DNA of 64,000 nt from Pseudomonas sp. Irchel 3H7 (GTDB lineage: Bacteria; Pseudomonadota; Gammaproteobacteria; Pseudomonadales; Pseudomonadaceae): NCBI RefSeq assembly GCF_900187605.1, contig NZ_FYEA01000003.1, positions 1-64,000 on the forward strand. Direction: 5' to 3'. Position numbers and translations under genes: made by a program. This document shows, in pieces, positions 49,089 through 57,397 of this stretch. A model generated the notes under the pieces. The model did not search any database, was not told the DNA's origin, and saw only the letters and a program-made list of their open reading frames with translations. How positions within the stretch are numbered: the stretch's first letter is position 1; each line of letters begins with the position of its first letter.

Positions 49089-49406
49089 ATGGCCTCTCTT
49101 GCGATGAACCACATCCTCGAACGCATTGCCCTTTTCCAGTTCACCCCGACGCACTGCGTCCAGGCCCGAGCGATGCTGGGCTGGAGCGTGGACCAGCTAT
49201 CGCGGGAGGCAGAGGTTTCGGTTGAAGACATTCAACGCTTTGAAGCGCAGCAGGATGTCGCGGATGCGGCGCGACTGGCGTTGGCTTACCGGTTCGAGGC
49301 GCAGGGGCTGGTGTTCTTTCCCGGGTTTGCACCGGGGCGTAGTGCGAGTTTTCAGGGTGCGCCATTGGAATCGGCGGGGCGTGGGGATTTTGCGATGGCT
49401 GAGTAA
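49089..49406 (+). CDS. small Xre-like HTH protein
   Basis: 105 residues. Residues about 20-70 look like a lambda-repressor-type helix-turn-helix (CVQARAMLGWSVDQLSREAE, SVEDIQRFEA), followed by a short tail. GGAG lies 7 bases before the ATG; an upstream in-frame TTG is not preferred. The SOS box upstream suggests it is a LexA-regulated DNA-binding protein. Targets unknown. Confidence 0.75.
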   Translation: MASLAMNHILERIALFQFTPTHCVQARAMLGWSVDQLSREAEVSVEDIQRFEAQQDVADAARLALAYRFEAQGLVFFPGFAPGRSASFQGAPLESAGRGDFAMAE

Positions 49407-49442
49407 GACAATCGCCCCCGAAGGGGCGAACTGGGCGAGCTA

Positions 49443-50498
49443 TCAAGCGCTTTGCACCACACCCTCACTCTCCCCTTCAACCGCCAACCACCACGCCTCC
49501 CCGCGTTGCGGTTGAGCGATGTTAAACGCCTCGCCCATCTGCGGCGTGGTAATGGAAATACTGCGTTCCCACGCCAATGCCAGGATCCGGTCGAACGGTT
49601 CGTGCCAGGCGTGCATGGCCAGGTCGAAGGTGCCGTTGTGGATCGGGAAGAGCCATCGGCCCTTGAGGTCAATGTGCGCTTGCAGGGTTTCTTCGGGCTG
49701 CATGTGTACGTGTGGCCATTCGACGTTGTAGGCGCCGGTTTCCATCAGGGTCAGGTCGAACGGGCCGTATTGTTCGCCGATGCGTTTGAAGCCGTCGAAG
49801 TAGCCGCTGTCGCCGCTGAAGAAGATCCGCGTGTCACCGTCGATCATCACCCAGGACGCCCACAGGGAGCTGTTGCCATCGAACAGGCCACGGCCGGAAA
49901 AGTGCTGAGACGGTGTGGCGACGAAACGGATGCCGGCAATCTCGGCGCCCTGCCACCAATCGTACTGGCGGACTTTGCTGGCATCGATGCCCCATTTGAT
50001 CAGGGTGTCGCCGACGCCCAGCGGTGTCAGGAACAGGTTGGTCTTGGCGGCCAGTCTGAGCACGGCCTGGTAATCGAGGTGGTCGTAATGGTTGTGCGAC
50101 AGGATCACCGCTTCGATCGGCGGCAACTGGTCGATGCTGATCGGGGGCTGGTGGAAGCGTTTCGGCCCGGCCCACTGCACCGGCGATGCGCGCTCGGCGA
50201 AGACCGGGTCGGTGATGAAGAATTTGTCGCGCAGCTTCAGCAAAAGGGTCGAGTGACCGAGGCGATAGACGCTGTGATTGGGCGCTGCCAGCAGTTCTTC
50301 CCGGGTCAACGCTTGCACCGGGATCGGCGCTGCGGGCCGGGTGTTGCGCGGTTTGTGGAAAATCATGTTCCACATGATCCGCAGCATTTTGCGCACACCT
50401 TCGCGTTGCACGGGTGCGTGATTGCGAAACAGCCCCTGATGCTGCCGCGAGGCTTCAGGCGTGGATGTGTGATCCGGGATCGAAACTGGATTGGCCAT
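49443..50498 (-). CDS. metallo-beta-lactamase-fold hydrolase
   Basis: 351 residues. UlaG/NAPE-PLD-like MBL fold: AVILSHNHYDHLDYQAVLRL is the HxHxDH zinc motif (about residues 165-180), with further ligands in TPSQHFSGRG, FFSGDSGYFDGF and PIHNGTFDLAMH. Bacterial members hydrolyse lactones or phosphodiester-like lipids; the substrate is unknown. The start MANPVSIPDHTS has GGAG 10 bases upstream; the frame is open 26 codons further. It is divergent from a TetR gene that probably controls it. Confidence 0.87.
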   Translation of the reverse strand: MANPVSIPDHTSTPEASRQHQGLFRNHAPVQREGVRKMLRIMWNMIFHKPRNTRPAAPIPVQALTREELLAAPNHSVYRLGHSTLLLKLRDKFFITDPVFAERASPVQWAGPKRFHQPPISIDQLPPIEAVILSHNHYDHLDYQAVLRLAAKTNLFLTPLGVGDTLIKWGIDASKVRQYDWWQGAEIAGIRFVATPSQHFSGRGLFDGNSSLWASWVMIDGDTRIFFSGDSGYFDGFKRIGEQYGPFDLTLMETGAYNVEWPHVHMQPEETLQAHIDLKGRWLFPIHNGTFDLAMHAWHEPFDRILALAWERSISITTPQMGEAFNIAQPQRGEAWWLAVEGESEGVVQSA

Positions 50499-50598
50499 GA
50501 CTGAGTGACTCCAGAAAAACCGCGCAATTCGCGGTTTTTCCACGGTGGGACGATAAATGGCCAAAGCTGCACGCATAGGCCGAACTGCTGTTTTTTAG

Positions 50599-50636
50599 GT
50601 TGCGAGGATTAACGCAACATTACACTGCTCGGTGTA
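50599..50636. promoter_or_regulatory. palindromes between the MBL-fold gene and tetR
   Basis: Two inverted repeats: GTTGCG-N8-CGCAAC (50599-50618) and TACAC-N6-GTGTA (50621-50636). Either could be the operator of the TetR-type regulator encoded at 50714. No other known site is recognised. Confidence 0.45.
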
Positions 50637-50713
50637 GTTTCTAGGTTGCATCAAAGCGGATGACAAGTAAACTGCCAAGTGTAATTTCATCTTTTCTCTG
50701 CCGAAGCGTACTT

Positions 50714-51322
50714 ATGACAGCTCCACAGCGCCTCACCGACCGTAAACGCGAAGCCATTATTCAGGCGGCAATTGCCGAATTCCGCGCGAACGGTTTCGAG
50801 ATCACCAGCATGGACAAGATTGCTGCCACCGCCGGTGTGTCGAAGCGTACGGTGTACAACCATTTCCCCAGCAAAGAAGAGTTGTTCGCCGAAATTCTCA
50901 ACCAGTTGTGGGCACGAATCAGCGCAGAACAATCGGTCGTGTATAACCGTGATCAGCCGTTGCGCGAGCAATTACGGCAGATGCTCCAGGCCAAAGTGCA
51001 GTTGATGGCGGACGAGAATTTCCTGACCCTGGCCCGGGTGGCAATTGCCGCCACCATTCACTCGCCGGAGCGCGCGCAGAACATGATCGAGCGCATGGGC
51101 GAGCGCGAGGAAGGCCTGACCGTATGGATTCGCGCCGCGCAGGCCGACGGCCGATTGAAACCGGTCGACCCGGAGTTTGCCGCCCATCAAGTACAAGGCT
51201 TGCTCAAGACCTTCGGCTTCTGGCCGCAGATGTCGATGGGCCGTGCCGCCCTCGATGTCGATATGCAGAACACCGTCGCCGAATCGGCGCTGGAGATGTT
51301 TCTGGCCTGCTATCAGCTCTAA
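50714..51322 (+). CDS. TetR/AcrR-family transcriptional regulator
   Basis: 202 residues. The N-terminal helix-turn-helix AIIQAAIAEFRANGFEITSM, DKIAATAGVSKRTVYNHFPS and KEELFAEIL are typical; the rest is a helical ligand domain of the AefR-like C-terminal type. The divergent MBL-fold hydrolase and the palindromes between them suggest local repression relieved by a small molecule. The ATG at 50714 is chosen over one 18 codons upstream because the HTH begins close to it. Confidence 0.92.
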   Translation: MTAPQRLTDRKREAIIQAAIAEFRANGFEITSMDKIAATAGVSKRTVYNHFPSKEELFAEILNQLWARISAEQSVVYNRDQPLREQLRQMLQAKVQLMADENFLTLARVAIAATIHSPERAQNMIERMGEREEGLTVWIRAAQADGRLKPVDPEFAAHQVQGLLKTFGFWPQMSMGRAALDVDMQNTVAESALEMFLACYQL

Positions 51323-51478
51323 ATCGCCCTTCTCCTGCGCGAGTCACTGATTAAATGGCTCGGAAGGACACTGATTATTCCCGTTGGAATAAATGACAAT
51401 GTCCGACAATCGACCGACGAACGGTCAGCCTGAGAAAATACTGCAAAGTATTTCAGGATGAATTTCGCGCAGGGCATC

Positions 51479-52546
51479 ATGGAAAACCAACGCGGCAAAG
51501 GCTTGTCATTCGCCCGGCGCATTTACCTGCCCAGGGCCATTGGTCTGGGCGTGGGATTCTTCAGCGTCGCTGCGGCGCTGTATCCGCTGAACATACCCGG
51601 CTGGCTGTGGGCGCTGTTGTTATTCAACGGTTTCGCCTGGCCGCACTTCGCTTACCAGATCTCCACGCGCTCGGCGTTCCCGTATCAGGCTGAACGGCGC
51701 AATTTGTTATACGACTCGATGTTCGGCGGTTTCTGGGCGGCGTGCTTTCAGTTCAACCCGCTAACCACCGTGACCATCCTGTCGATGATGACCATGAACA
51801 ATGTTGCCGCCGGCGGCCAACGTCTGTTCGTGTTCGGCGCCCTCGCGCAACTCGCCGGTGTTCTGCTGGGCTGGGCGATTTTCGGCGTCAAATTCAGTCT
51901 GACGATGACGCAGCCTCAGGTCTGGGCCTGCCTGCCAATGCTCACCCTGTATCCGTTGGCGCTGGGCATGGTCTGTTATCGCCTGGCGATCAAACTCTCC
52001 CAACACAAACGCGCACTGAGCGCCCTCAGCCGTACTGACAGCCTCACCGGCCTGCTCAACCACGGGGCCTGGAAAGACCTGCTGCACCTGAAATTCAAAC
52101 AGTGCCGCCAACACAACTCCCAAGCCACGCTGGCATTGATCGACATCGACCATTTCAAGGAGATCAACGACAGCTTCGGGCACATCGTCGGCGATGAGGT
52201 GCTGCGGCAATTGAGTAAAGAGCTCAAGCGCCTGCTGGATCAGTACGAATTGGCCGGGCGCTACGGCGGTGACGAATTCTGCGTGATCCTGCCGACACTG
52301 CCACTGCACAAAGCCGAAGCGCTGATGGAGCAATTGCGCGAGGCATTGCAGCAGTATCGTCATCCGCACGTGCCAGAGTTGCGAGTGGGCCTGAGTATCG
52401 GTTTGGCGCGCTATCAATCCTTGTACAAGGATCCACTGGACTGGCTGGACGATGCCGACAAAGCGCTCTACACCGCTAAACACACGGGTCGCAACACCAT
52501 TAGCGTGGCCTTGAGCCGTGCCGCGACAGACAACGCCAGCGCCTAA
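51479..52546 (+). CDS. diguanylate cyclase with MASE2 membrane domain (AdrA-like)
   Basis: 355 residues. An N-terminal MASE2 domain with about five membrane helices (RRIYLPRAIGLGVGFFSVAA, then to residue 175) is joined to a GGDEF domain (about 185-350) with the intact active site RYGGDEFC and LALIDIDHFKEINDSFGH. It should make c-di-GMP, as AdrA does in enteric bacteria. The allosteric I-site RxxD is not where expected: DQYE stands five residues before the GGDEF motif, so product inhibition may be weak. The start is uncertain (ATG 51458 or 51479). Confidence 0.9.
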   Translation: MENQRGKGLSFARRIYLPRAIGLGVGFFSVAAALYPLNIPGWLWALLLFNGFAWPHFAYQISTRSAFPYQAERRNLLYDSMFGGFWAACFQFNPLTTVTILSMMTMNNVAAGGQRLFVFGALAQLAGVLLGWAIFGVKFSLTMTQPQVWACLPMLTLYPLALGMVCYRLAIKLSQHKRALSALSRTDSLTGLLNHGAWKDLLHLKFKQCRQHNSQATLALIDIDHFKEINDSFGHIVGDEVLRQLSKELKRLLDQYELAGRYGGDEFCVILPTLPLHKAEALMEQLREALQQYRHPHVPELRVGLSIGLARYQSLYKDPLDWLDDADKALYTAKHTGRNTISVALSRAATDNASA

Positions 52547-52550
52547 AAAG

Positions 52551-52606
52551 TTATACAAACTTACAAATAATTACTTCCTTGTACAACTTTATGAAGTTTT
52601 GTATAA
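52551..52606. repeat. imperfect inverted repeat in the DGC/BdlA gap
   Basis: TTATACAAACTT (52551-52562) and AAGTTTTGTATAA (52594-52606), with TTGTACAAC between them. The A/T-rich, repeated TTGTA(C/T)AA elements look like a regulator-binding region or promoter for the PAS-MCP gene. No known regulator matches clearly. Confidence 0.45.
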
Positions 52607-52736
52607 GTAGCCATCTGCCAGCTATGGAATGCTGGCATTGAGCAGTCATCGCCGAATGCCGTCCGCGCATTCGGTCTGCCGGCGCGGAAATAGGGACTGA
52701 ATCCTCGATCTTCCCCACTTCCAGAGTACTGCGAAC

Positions 52737-54056
52737 ATGTTCTTCAATCGCCACAAAGCCGTCGTCGACGATCTTCAGCGCACCCTCACCGAACAAGCCG
52801 GCCTGCTCGATGCGATCAATCGCTCGATGGCGGTAATCGAGTTCGACCTCGATGGCGTGGTGTTGCGTGCCAATGACAACTTTCTCCAGACCATGGGTTA
52901 CACCGCCGAACAAGCGATCGGCCAACCGCACCGGCGCTTTTGCACAGCAGAATTCGGGCGTAGCGCTCAATACACTGATTTGTGGTCACGCCTGAAAAAC
53001 GGCCAGTTTCAGTCCGGTACATTTGAACGCGTCAACAGCAAGGGTCAGCCTATCTGGCTTGAAGCCAGCTACAACCCGATCAAGGATGCCTCGGGTCGCG
53101 TGGTGAAAGTGGTCAAGTACGCCATGAACGTGACCGCCAAGGTGCAGCAGGAAAGTGAGGCCAACGCCAAGTTGCAGGCGATTGACCGGGCAATGGCGGT
53201 CATCGAATTCAACCTCGACGGCAGCATTCTTACGGCCAATCAGAATTTTCTGACGCGCATGGGTTACACCCTCGCCGAGCTGAAAGGCAAACATCACCGT
53301 TTGTTCTGCACGCCGGAACTGGTCAACAGCAGCGCCTATGAGGATTTCTGGCGGCGCTTGAATCAGGGCGAGCTTTTCCAGGGGCAGTTCGAACGCGTGG
53401 ATAAACGCGGGCAAATCGTCTGGCTCGAAGCCAATTACAACCCGGTTTATGACGCTGCCGGGCGCTTGTGCAAAGTGGTGAAATTCGCCTCCGACGTCAC
53501 CGCCCGGGTCGAGCGACACGAGCAGGACGCGCGCAGTGCCAGCGCGGCGTATCACATCTCGGTGGCGACGCGAAAAGTCGCCGAGCAAGGTACGCAGGTG
53601 ATCCAGCAAGCGGCCAGTGAAATGCGTGAAATCGCCGAGGACATTGCCCAATCTTCAACGTTGATTGCGCAACTGGGCGAGCGCTCTGAGCAGATCACCG
53701 CCATCGTCAACACGATCCGCGCGATTGCCGACCAGACCAATCTGCTGGCGCTCAATGCCGCCATTGAGGCCGCGCGCGCCGGTGAGCAAGGTCGCGGATT
53801 TGCCGTAGTTGCCGATGAAGTACGCCAACTGGCGGCACGTACCAGTGGCTCAACGGCGGAGATATCCACCATGATCGGTTTGATCCAGAGCGAAACTCGC
53901 CAGGCCATCAAGAGCATGGAAGGCACCCGGGGTCGCGCGGCTGAAGGGGTCGAGTTGGCGAATCAGGCGGGCACGGTGATTCTGCAGATTCGTGATGGCG
54001 CCAGTGAGGCGGTGGATGCGGTGAGTATGTTTGCCAATGAGCGGGTGCCGGGTTAA
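52737..54056 (+). CDS. BdlA-like PAS-PAS-MCP sensory protein
   Basis: 439 residues. Two PAS domains (about 20-130 and 145-250), each followed by a PAC segment ([20 protein letters not shown] and its repeat), then an MCP signalling domain with the highly conserved hairpin [20 protein letters not shown] and [12 protein letters not shown]. There is no membrane segment. The architecture and length are those of P. aeruginosa BdlA (biofilm dispersion, c-di-GMP dependent) and of Aer-type soluble receptors. The neighbouring diguanylate cyclase fits a c-di-GMP link. No close Shine-Dalgarno decides the start. Confidence 0.88.
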   Translation: MFFNRHKAVVDDLQRTLTEQAGLLDAINRSMAVIEFDLDGVVLRANDNFLQTMGYTAEQAIGQPHRRFCTAEFGRSAQYTDLWSRLKNGQFQSGTFERVNSKGQPIWLEASYNPIKDASGRVVKVVKYAMNVTAKVQQESEANAKLQAIDRAMAVIEFNLDGSILTANQNFLTRMGYTLAELKGKHHRLFCTPELVNSSAYEDFWRRLNQGELFQGQFERVDKRGQIVWLEANYNPVYDAAGRLCKVVKFASDVTARVERHEQDARSASAAYHISVATRKVAEQGTQVIQQAASEMREIAEDIAQSSTLIAQLGERSEQITAIVNTIRAIADQTNLLALNAAIEAARAGEQGRGFAVVADEVRQLAARTSGSTAEISTMIGLIQSETRQAIKSMEGTRGRAAEGVELANQAGTVILQIRDGASEAVDAVSMFANERVPG

Positions 54057-54090
54057 GGCTTGTGCAAGGCAGGTAGACCGCGTCGCGGCC

Positions 54091-54155
54091 TTCGCGAGCA
54101 AGCTCGCTCCCACAGGGAAAATGCATTCCAATGTGGGAGCGAGCCTGCTCGCGAA
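54091..54155. repeat. inverted REP pair
   Basis: TTCGCGAGCAAGCTCGCTCC + CACA (left, 54091-54114) and its complement TGTGGGAGCGAGCCTGCTCG + CGAA (right, 54132-54155). Arms differ at a few bases. Confidence 0.85.
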
Positions 54156-54218
54156 GAGGTCATGAGCCGCAATGCAGGACTATAGTGAGCTTCAGTCTCA
54201 AGTCCTGCCGAGTGCATC

Positions 54219-54752
54219 ATGACCACTGAAAAACCCGCCACACCTGATACAGCTCCCGTCGATCACCTGCGCTTCCACCGCCCCCACGCCCACCTCAACA
54301 CGACTTTCGGCAACGACACCTTCGCCTTGCGCGCCGAGGCGTTTGCGCGGTTCTTCGGCACGCCAATGTTCCTCGGCGCGCAAACCCTGATTGTGCTGTT
54401 GTGGGTCTGCCTGAACGTGTTTGGCGTGACCACTTTCGACGTTTACCCGTTCATCCTGTTGAACCTCGCTTTCAGCCTGCAATCGGCCTACGCCGCGCCG
54501 CTGATTCTGCTCGCACAAACACGCCAGGCTGCGCGCGACAAGGCGCAAGCCGATGCCGACGCGCAACACCGTGAAGCGTTGGCATCGGCCAATACCGAGC
54601 GGCAGGCCGAAGCGGCGAAGAACACCGCGCAACTGCTTGAACTGCTGGAGCAGAACACCCGCCTGACCGAGATGACCAAAAACCTCACCGAACGCATCGC
54701 CAGCCTGACCAGCGAGCTGCACGATCACATGCGCCAGAATCCGCAGCGCTGA
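54219..54752 (+). CDS. DUF1003 membrane protein
   Basis: 177 residues. Two close transmembrane helices (about 47-68 and 75-97) with the DUF1003 pattern (FARFFGTPMFLGAQTLIVLL... FDVYPFILLNLAFSLQSAYAAPLILLAQ) are followed by a long charged coiled coil to the end. Function unknown; perhaps a small cation- or stress-related membrane protein. It is convergent with the LysR gene and meets it end to end. Confidence 0.88.
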   Translation: MTTEKPATPDTAPVDHLRFHRPHAHLNTTFGNDTFALRAEAFARFFGTPMFLGAQTLIVLLWVCLNVFGVTTFDVYPFILLNLAFSLQSAYAAPLILLAQTRQAARDKAQADADAQHREALASANTERQAEAAKNTAQLLELLEQNTRLTEMTKNLTERIASLTSELHDHMRQNPQR

Positions 54753-55631
54753 TCACGGCAACCGTAACGCCCGCCCGAGCTCATCGAACAACGTCACCAC
54801 CGAGCGCAACGCCCGGCAATCCGGGCGAGTCAGCAGCCATAACGCGGTGTCGTAACCGTGCAACGGCTCGCTCAATGGTTGCAAACCGTCGGTGATCAGA
54901 AAGTCCGGTAACGCCGCCACGCCGAGGCCAGCACGAACCAACTCCGTCACCGACAACATACTGTTGCAGCGATACCCCGGAGTGACGCCGGGCAAGTGCT
55001 GGCGACGCCAGGCGATGGTCGGATGATCGGGCAAAAAGTCATCCGGGGCGATCCAGTTCAGCGCGGCCAGATCCGTCGCATCGACGTTTTGCAGATAGCG
55101 CGCACTGGCGCAGACCCGGTAGGAAATCTTCGCCAGTTGCCGTCCGACCAGATGCTCCGGAGGTGTACGCGTCAGGCGCAGGGCGATGTCGGCATCGCGG
55201 CGGCTGAGGTTGGCGAAATCGTTGGAGGTGCTCAGTTCTATGGTCAGCGCTGGGTAATTGGGCATGAACTGCGCCAGCGCCGGCAGCAGCAAACCCTGCA
55301 ATACCGAATCGGTGCAGGTCAGGCGCACCGTACCGCTGACCACTTCCCCGCCCTGCTCCACGCCGATACGTGCGGCTTCCAGTGCCTGTTCGGCGCGTTC
55401 GGCTTGCTCGGCCAGCGTCTGCGCGAGAGTTGTCGGTAAATAGCCGGAGCGGCTTTTTTCGAACAACTGCTGACCCAGTGCGGCTTCGAGACGACGCACG
55501 GCGCGGAATACCGTCGACACGTCGACTTTCAACAACTGCGCGGCCCGGGCCAGCGAGCCGCCACGCACCAAGGCGAGGATCAGGGCCAGATCGGGATAGT
55601 CGAGTTGATAGTGCGTCGCTGCATTAATCAC
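54753..55631 (-). CDS. LysR-family transcriptional regulator
   Basis: 292 residues. An N-terminal winged helix (LDYPDLALILALVRGGSLARAA, VDVSTVFRAVRRLEAALG, LFEKSRSGYLPTT) and a C-terminal periplasmic-binding-like effector domain. The frame is open far upstream to 56135, but the LysR homology begins at INAATHYQLDYPDL, so a GTG at 55631 is the likely start; no strong Shine-Dalgarno is seen. It is divergent from the amidotransferase-like gene 78 bp away, a common regulator-target layout. Confidence 0.85.
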   Translation of the reverse strand: MINAATHYQLDYPDLALILALVRGGSLARAAQLLKVDVSTVFRAVRRLEAALGQQLFEKSRSGYLPTTLAQTLAEQAERAEQALEAARIGVEQGGEVVSGTVRLTCTDSVLQGLLLPALAQFMPNYPALTIELSTSNDFANLSRRDADIALRLTRTPPEHLVGRQLAKISYRVCASARYLQNVDATDLAALNWIAPDDFLPDHPTIAWRRQHLPGVTPGYRCNSMLSVTELVRAGLGVAALPDFLITDGLQPLSEPLHGYDTALWLLTRPDCRALRSVVTLFDELGRALRLP

Positions 55632-55709
55632 TTGGCTAAACGCCCATATTGAGTGCGTGAACGCCAATCTATAGTGAGTGCCATCAATCAACAAGCGCAG
55701 GGAACCCCC

Positions 55710-56414
55710 ATGGAAAACAGCGCCATCCGTATCGCCCTGATTGGCGATCACGACCCGCAAGTCACCGCCCACCAAGCCATTCCCGTCGCCCTCGGTCTGG
55801 CCGCCGAACACCTCAACAGGAACGTGCAATTCGAATGGCTGCCCACCGAGCAGATCCACGCCGATACGCCGCTCGAGCGGTTCGACGGTTTCTGGTGCGT
55901 CCCCGCCAGCCCTTACAAAAGTGAAGCCGGCGCACTGCGAGCGATCCGTTTTGCCCGCGAACAACAGCGCCCTTTCCTCGGTACCTGTGGCGGTTTTCAG
56001 CATGCGGTGCTGGAGTTTTCCCGCAACGTGTTGGGTTGGGTCGATGCGGAACACGGTGAAACATCGCCCGACGCTGATCGCGCGGTACTCACGCCGTTGA
56101 CCTGTTCGCTGGTCGAAGCGGTGGACAGCATTCACCTGGTGCCCGGTTCGTTGATCGCCAAGGCGTACGAAACGTCGCAGATTCGTGAAGGTTATCGCTG
56201 CCGCTTCGGTGTGAATCCGCTGTTTGAACAGGAACTGTTGAACGATCGGCTACACGCCGTGGGTCATGATTCGGCGGGAGATTTGCGCGCGATTGAACTC
56301 AAGGAGCACCGCTTCTTTGTCGCGACGTTGTTTCAACCGGAACGTGCGGCGCTCAAAGGGCTGATGCCGCCGCTGGTGCACGCGTTTGTTGAAGCTTGCG
56401 CGGAGGCACGTTGA
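55710..56414 (+). CDS. CTP-synthase-C-terminal-like (class I glutamine amidotransferase) protein
   Basis: 234 residues. It resembles the family annotated as CTP synthase C-terminal region-related protein: FLGTCGGFQHAVLEFSRNVLG carries the Cys of a class I amidotransferase, with YRCRFGVNP and the late VGHDSAGDLRAIELKEH and ATLFQPE. The HxE catalytic pair is weak: LFQPE has Glu without the usual His before it. So the enzyme may not release ammonia from glutamine. AGGGA stands 8 bases before the start. Its stop overlaps the next ATG (TGATG). Confidence 0.82.
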   Translation: MENSAIRIALIGDHDPQVTAHQAIPVALGLAAEHLNRNVQFEWLPTEQIHADTPLERFDGFWCVPASPYKSEAGALRAIRFAREQQRPFLGTCGGFQHAVLEFSRNVLGWVDAEHGETSPDADRAVLTPLTCSLVEAVDSIHLVPGSLIAKAYETSQIREGYRCRFGVNPLFEQELLNDRLHAVGHDSAGDLRAIELKEHRFFVATLFQPERAALKGLMPPLVHAFVEACAEAR

Positions 56415-56719
56415 TGACGGCCTGCTTTGCGGTGATTTTTACGTCGACTCGCACCGAGGGTGACAACGGCTATGCCGAGGCGGCTGAGCGCATGGATTTG
56501 TTGGTGCGCGAACAGCCGGGGTTTCTCGGGGTGGAGTCGGTTCGAGGGGCGGATGGCTTCGGGATTACGGTGTCGTATTGGCAGAGCGAAGCGGCGATTC
56601 TGGCGTGGCGGCAGAACCCTGAGCATCGGCTGATACAGGAGCGTGGGCGTCTGCAGTGGTATTCGGCGTTTCATACGCGGGTGTGCAAAGTCGAACGCGA
56701 GTATCGGTTCAGCCTGTGA
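56414..56719 (+). CDS. antibiotic biosynthesis monooxygenase (ABM)-fold protein
   Basis: 101 residues. An ABM/Dabb-like ferredoxin fold: FAVIFTSTRTEGDNGYAEAA, REQPGFLGVESVRG, ITVSYWQSEAAILAWRQNPEH. Such small proteins oxidise quinone-like or other aromatic compounds, or act as heme-degrading or accessory subunits. GGAGG stands 7 bases upstream, and the start overlaps the preceding stop (TGATG), so it is translationally coupled to the amidotransferase-like gene. Confidence 0.88.
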   Translation: MTACFAVIFTSTRTEGDNGYAEAAERMDLLVREQPGFLGVESVRGADGFGITVSYWQSEAAILAWRQNPEHRLIQERGRLQWYSAFHTRVCKVEREYRFSL

Positions 56720-56744
56720 TGTTGGTGGTGAGCTCACCGGCCCC

Positions 56745-56824
56745 ATCGCTGGCAAGCCAGCTCCCACAGGTACGATGTGATCTTCAAGCAACGCATAACC
56801 TGTGGGAGCTGGCTTGCCAGCGAT
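56745..56824. repeat. inverted REP pair (CCAGCGAT family)
   Basis: Arms 56745-56769 and 56800-56824, the same 25-nt unit as at 15101 and in the 34275 array. It sits between the convergent ends of the ABM gene and the DUF2025-like gene. Confidence 0.9.
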
Positions 56825-56849
56825 GAGGCCGGTACAGCCACTAAAAACT

Positions 56850-57176
56850 TCAGCCCTGCACCAGACTCCGCACCGCGACAATCTCCGGCACTTCAACCTT
56901 GCTCATATAAACGCGCAACGGCTCGGTGATGTTGATCCGCTCATCGATATGCTGATCCAGGAGCAACTGAATCAACTCGCGTTTAAGCGTCATGGTCTGC
57001 GCTGTCGCCGGCGCCCAGACGAATTCGCTCACAGGAATAATGCCGTCATCGGCCACGTCCATGCCGAACGAATCTTCGCTGAATCTGACGATGTACTGAC
57101 CGGTTTTGCGGTTGAGGCCGACAAAGCCCTTGAGATCGTCGGCGGCCTGGCAGATGAGTTGGGAGGTGATGCGCAT
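56850..57176 (-). CDS. DUF2025-like small protein
   Basis: 108 residues beginning MRITSQLICQAADDLKGFVG; it matches a small family that is common in Pseudomonas (DUF2025 as I recall it). RKTGQYIVRFSEDSFGMDVA is the most characteristic segment. No signal peptide and no catalytic motif are visible. GAGG precedes the chosen ATG at the usual distance; the frame is open for 36 codons upstream, but those are not family-like. Confidence 0.8.
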   Translation of the reverse strand: MRITSQLICQAADDLKGFVGLNRKTGQYIVRFSEDSFGMDVADDGIIPVSEFVWAPATAQTMTLKRELIQLLLDQHIDERINITEPLRVYMSKVEVPEIVAVRSLVQG

Positions 57177-57397
57177 GGTAAACCTCACGAAAGTTGATCG
57201 ATGGTTTACACGCAGGGCAACTGAGCGGCGCGCCCTCTGCCGGGACGTCTGCCGAGGGCAAGCGTACTGCAAACCGCGCCACAAAAGTGCAGGAAAAATC
57301 GCTTTTAATACGTTTATGTCGGTCCTGCGATAGCACCCGAGCGATTCAGTTGTTAAAAGGTACGTCTTTGAAATTGCCCTGCGAAAGGAACTCGAAC

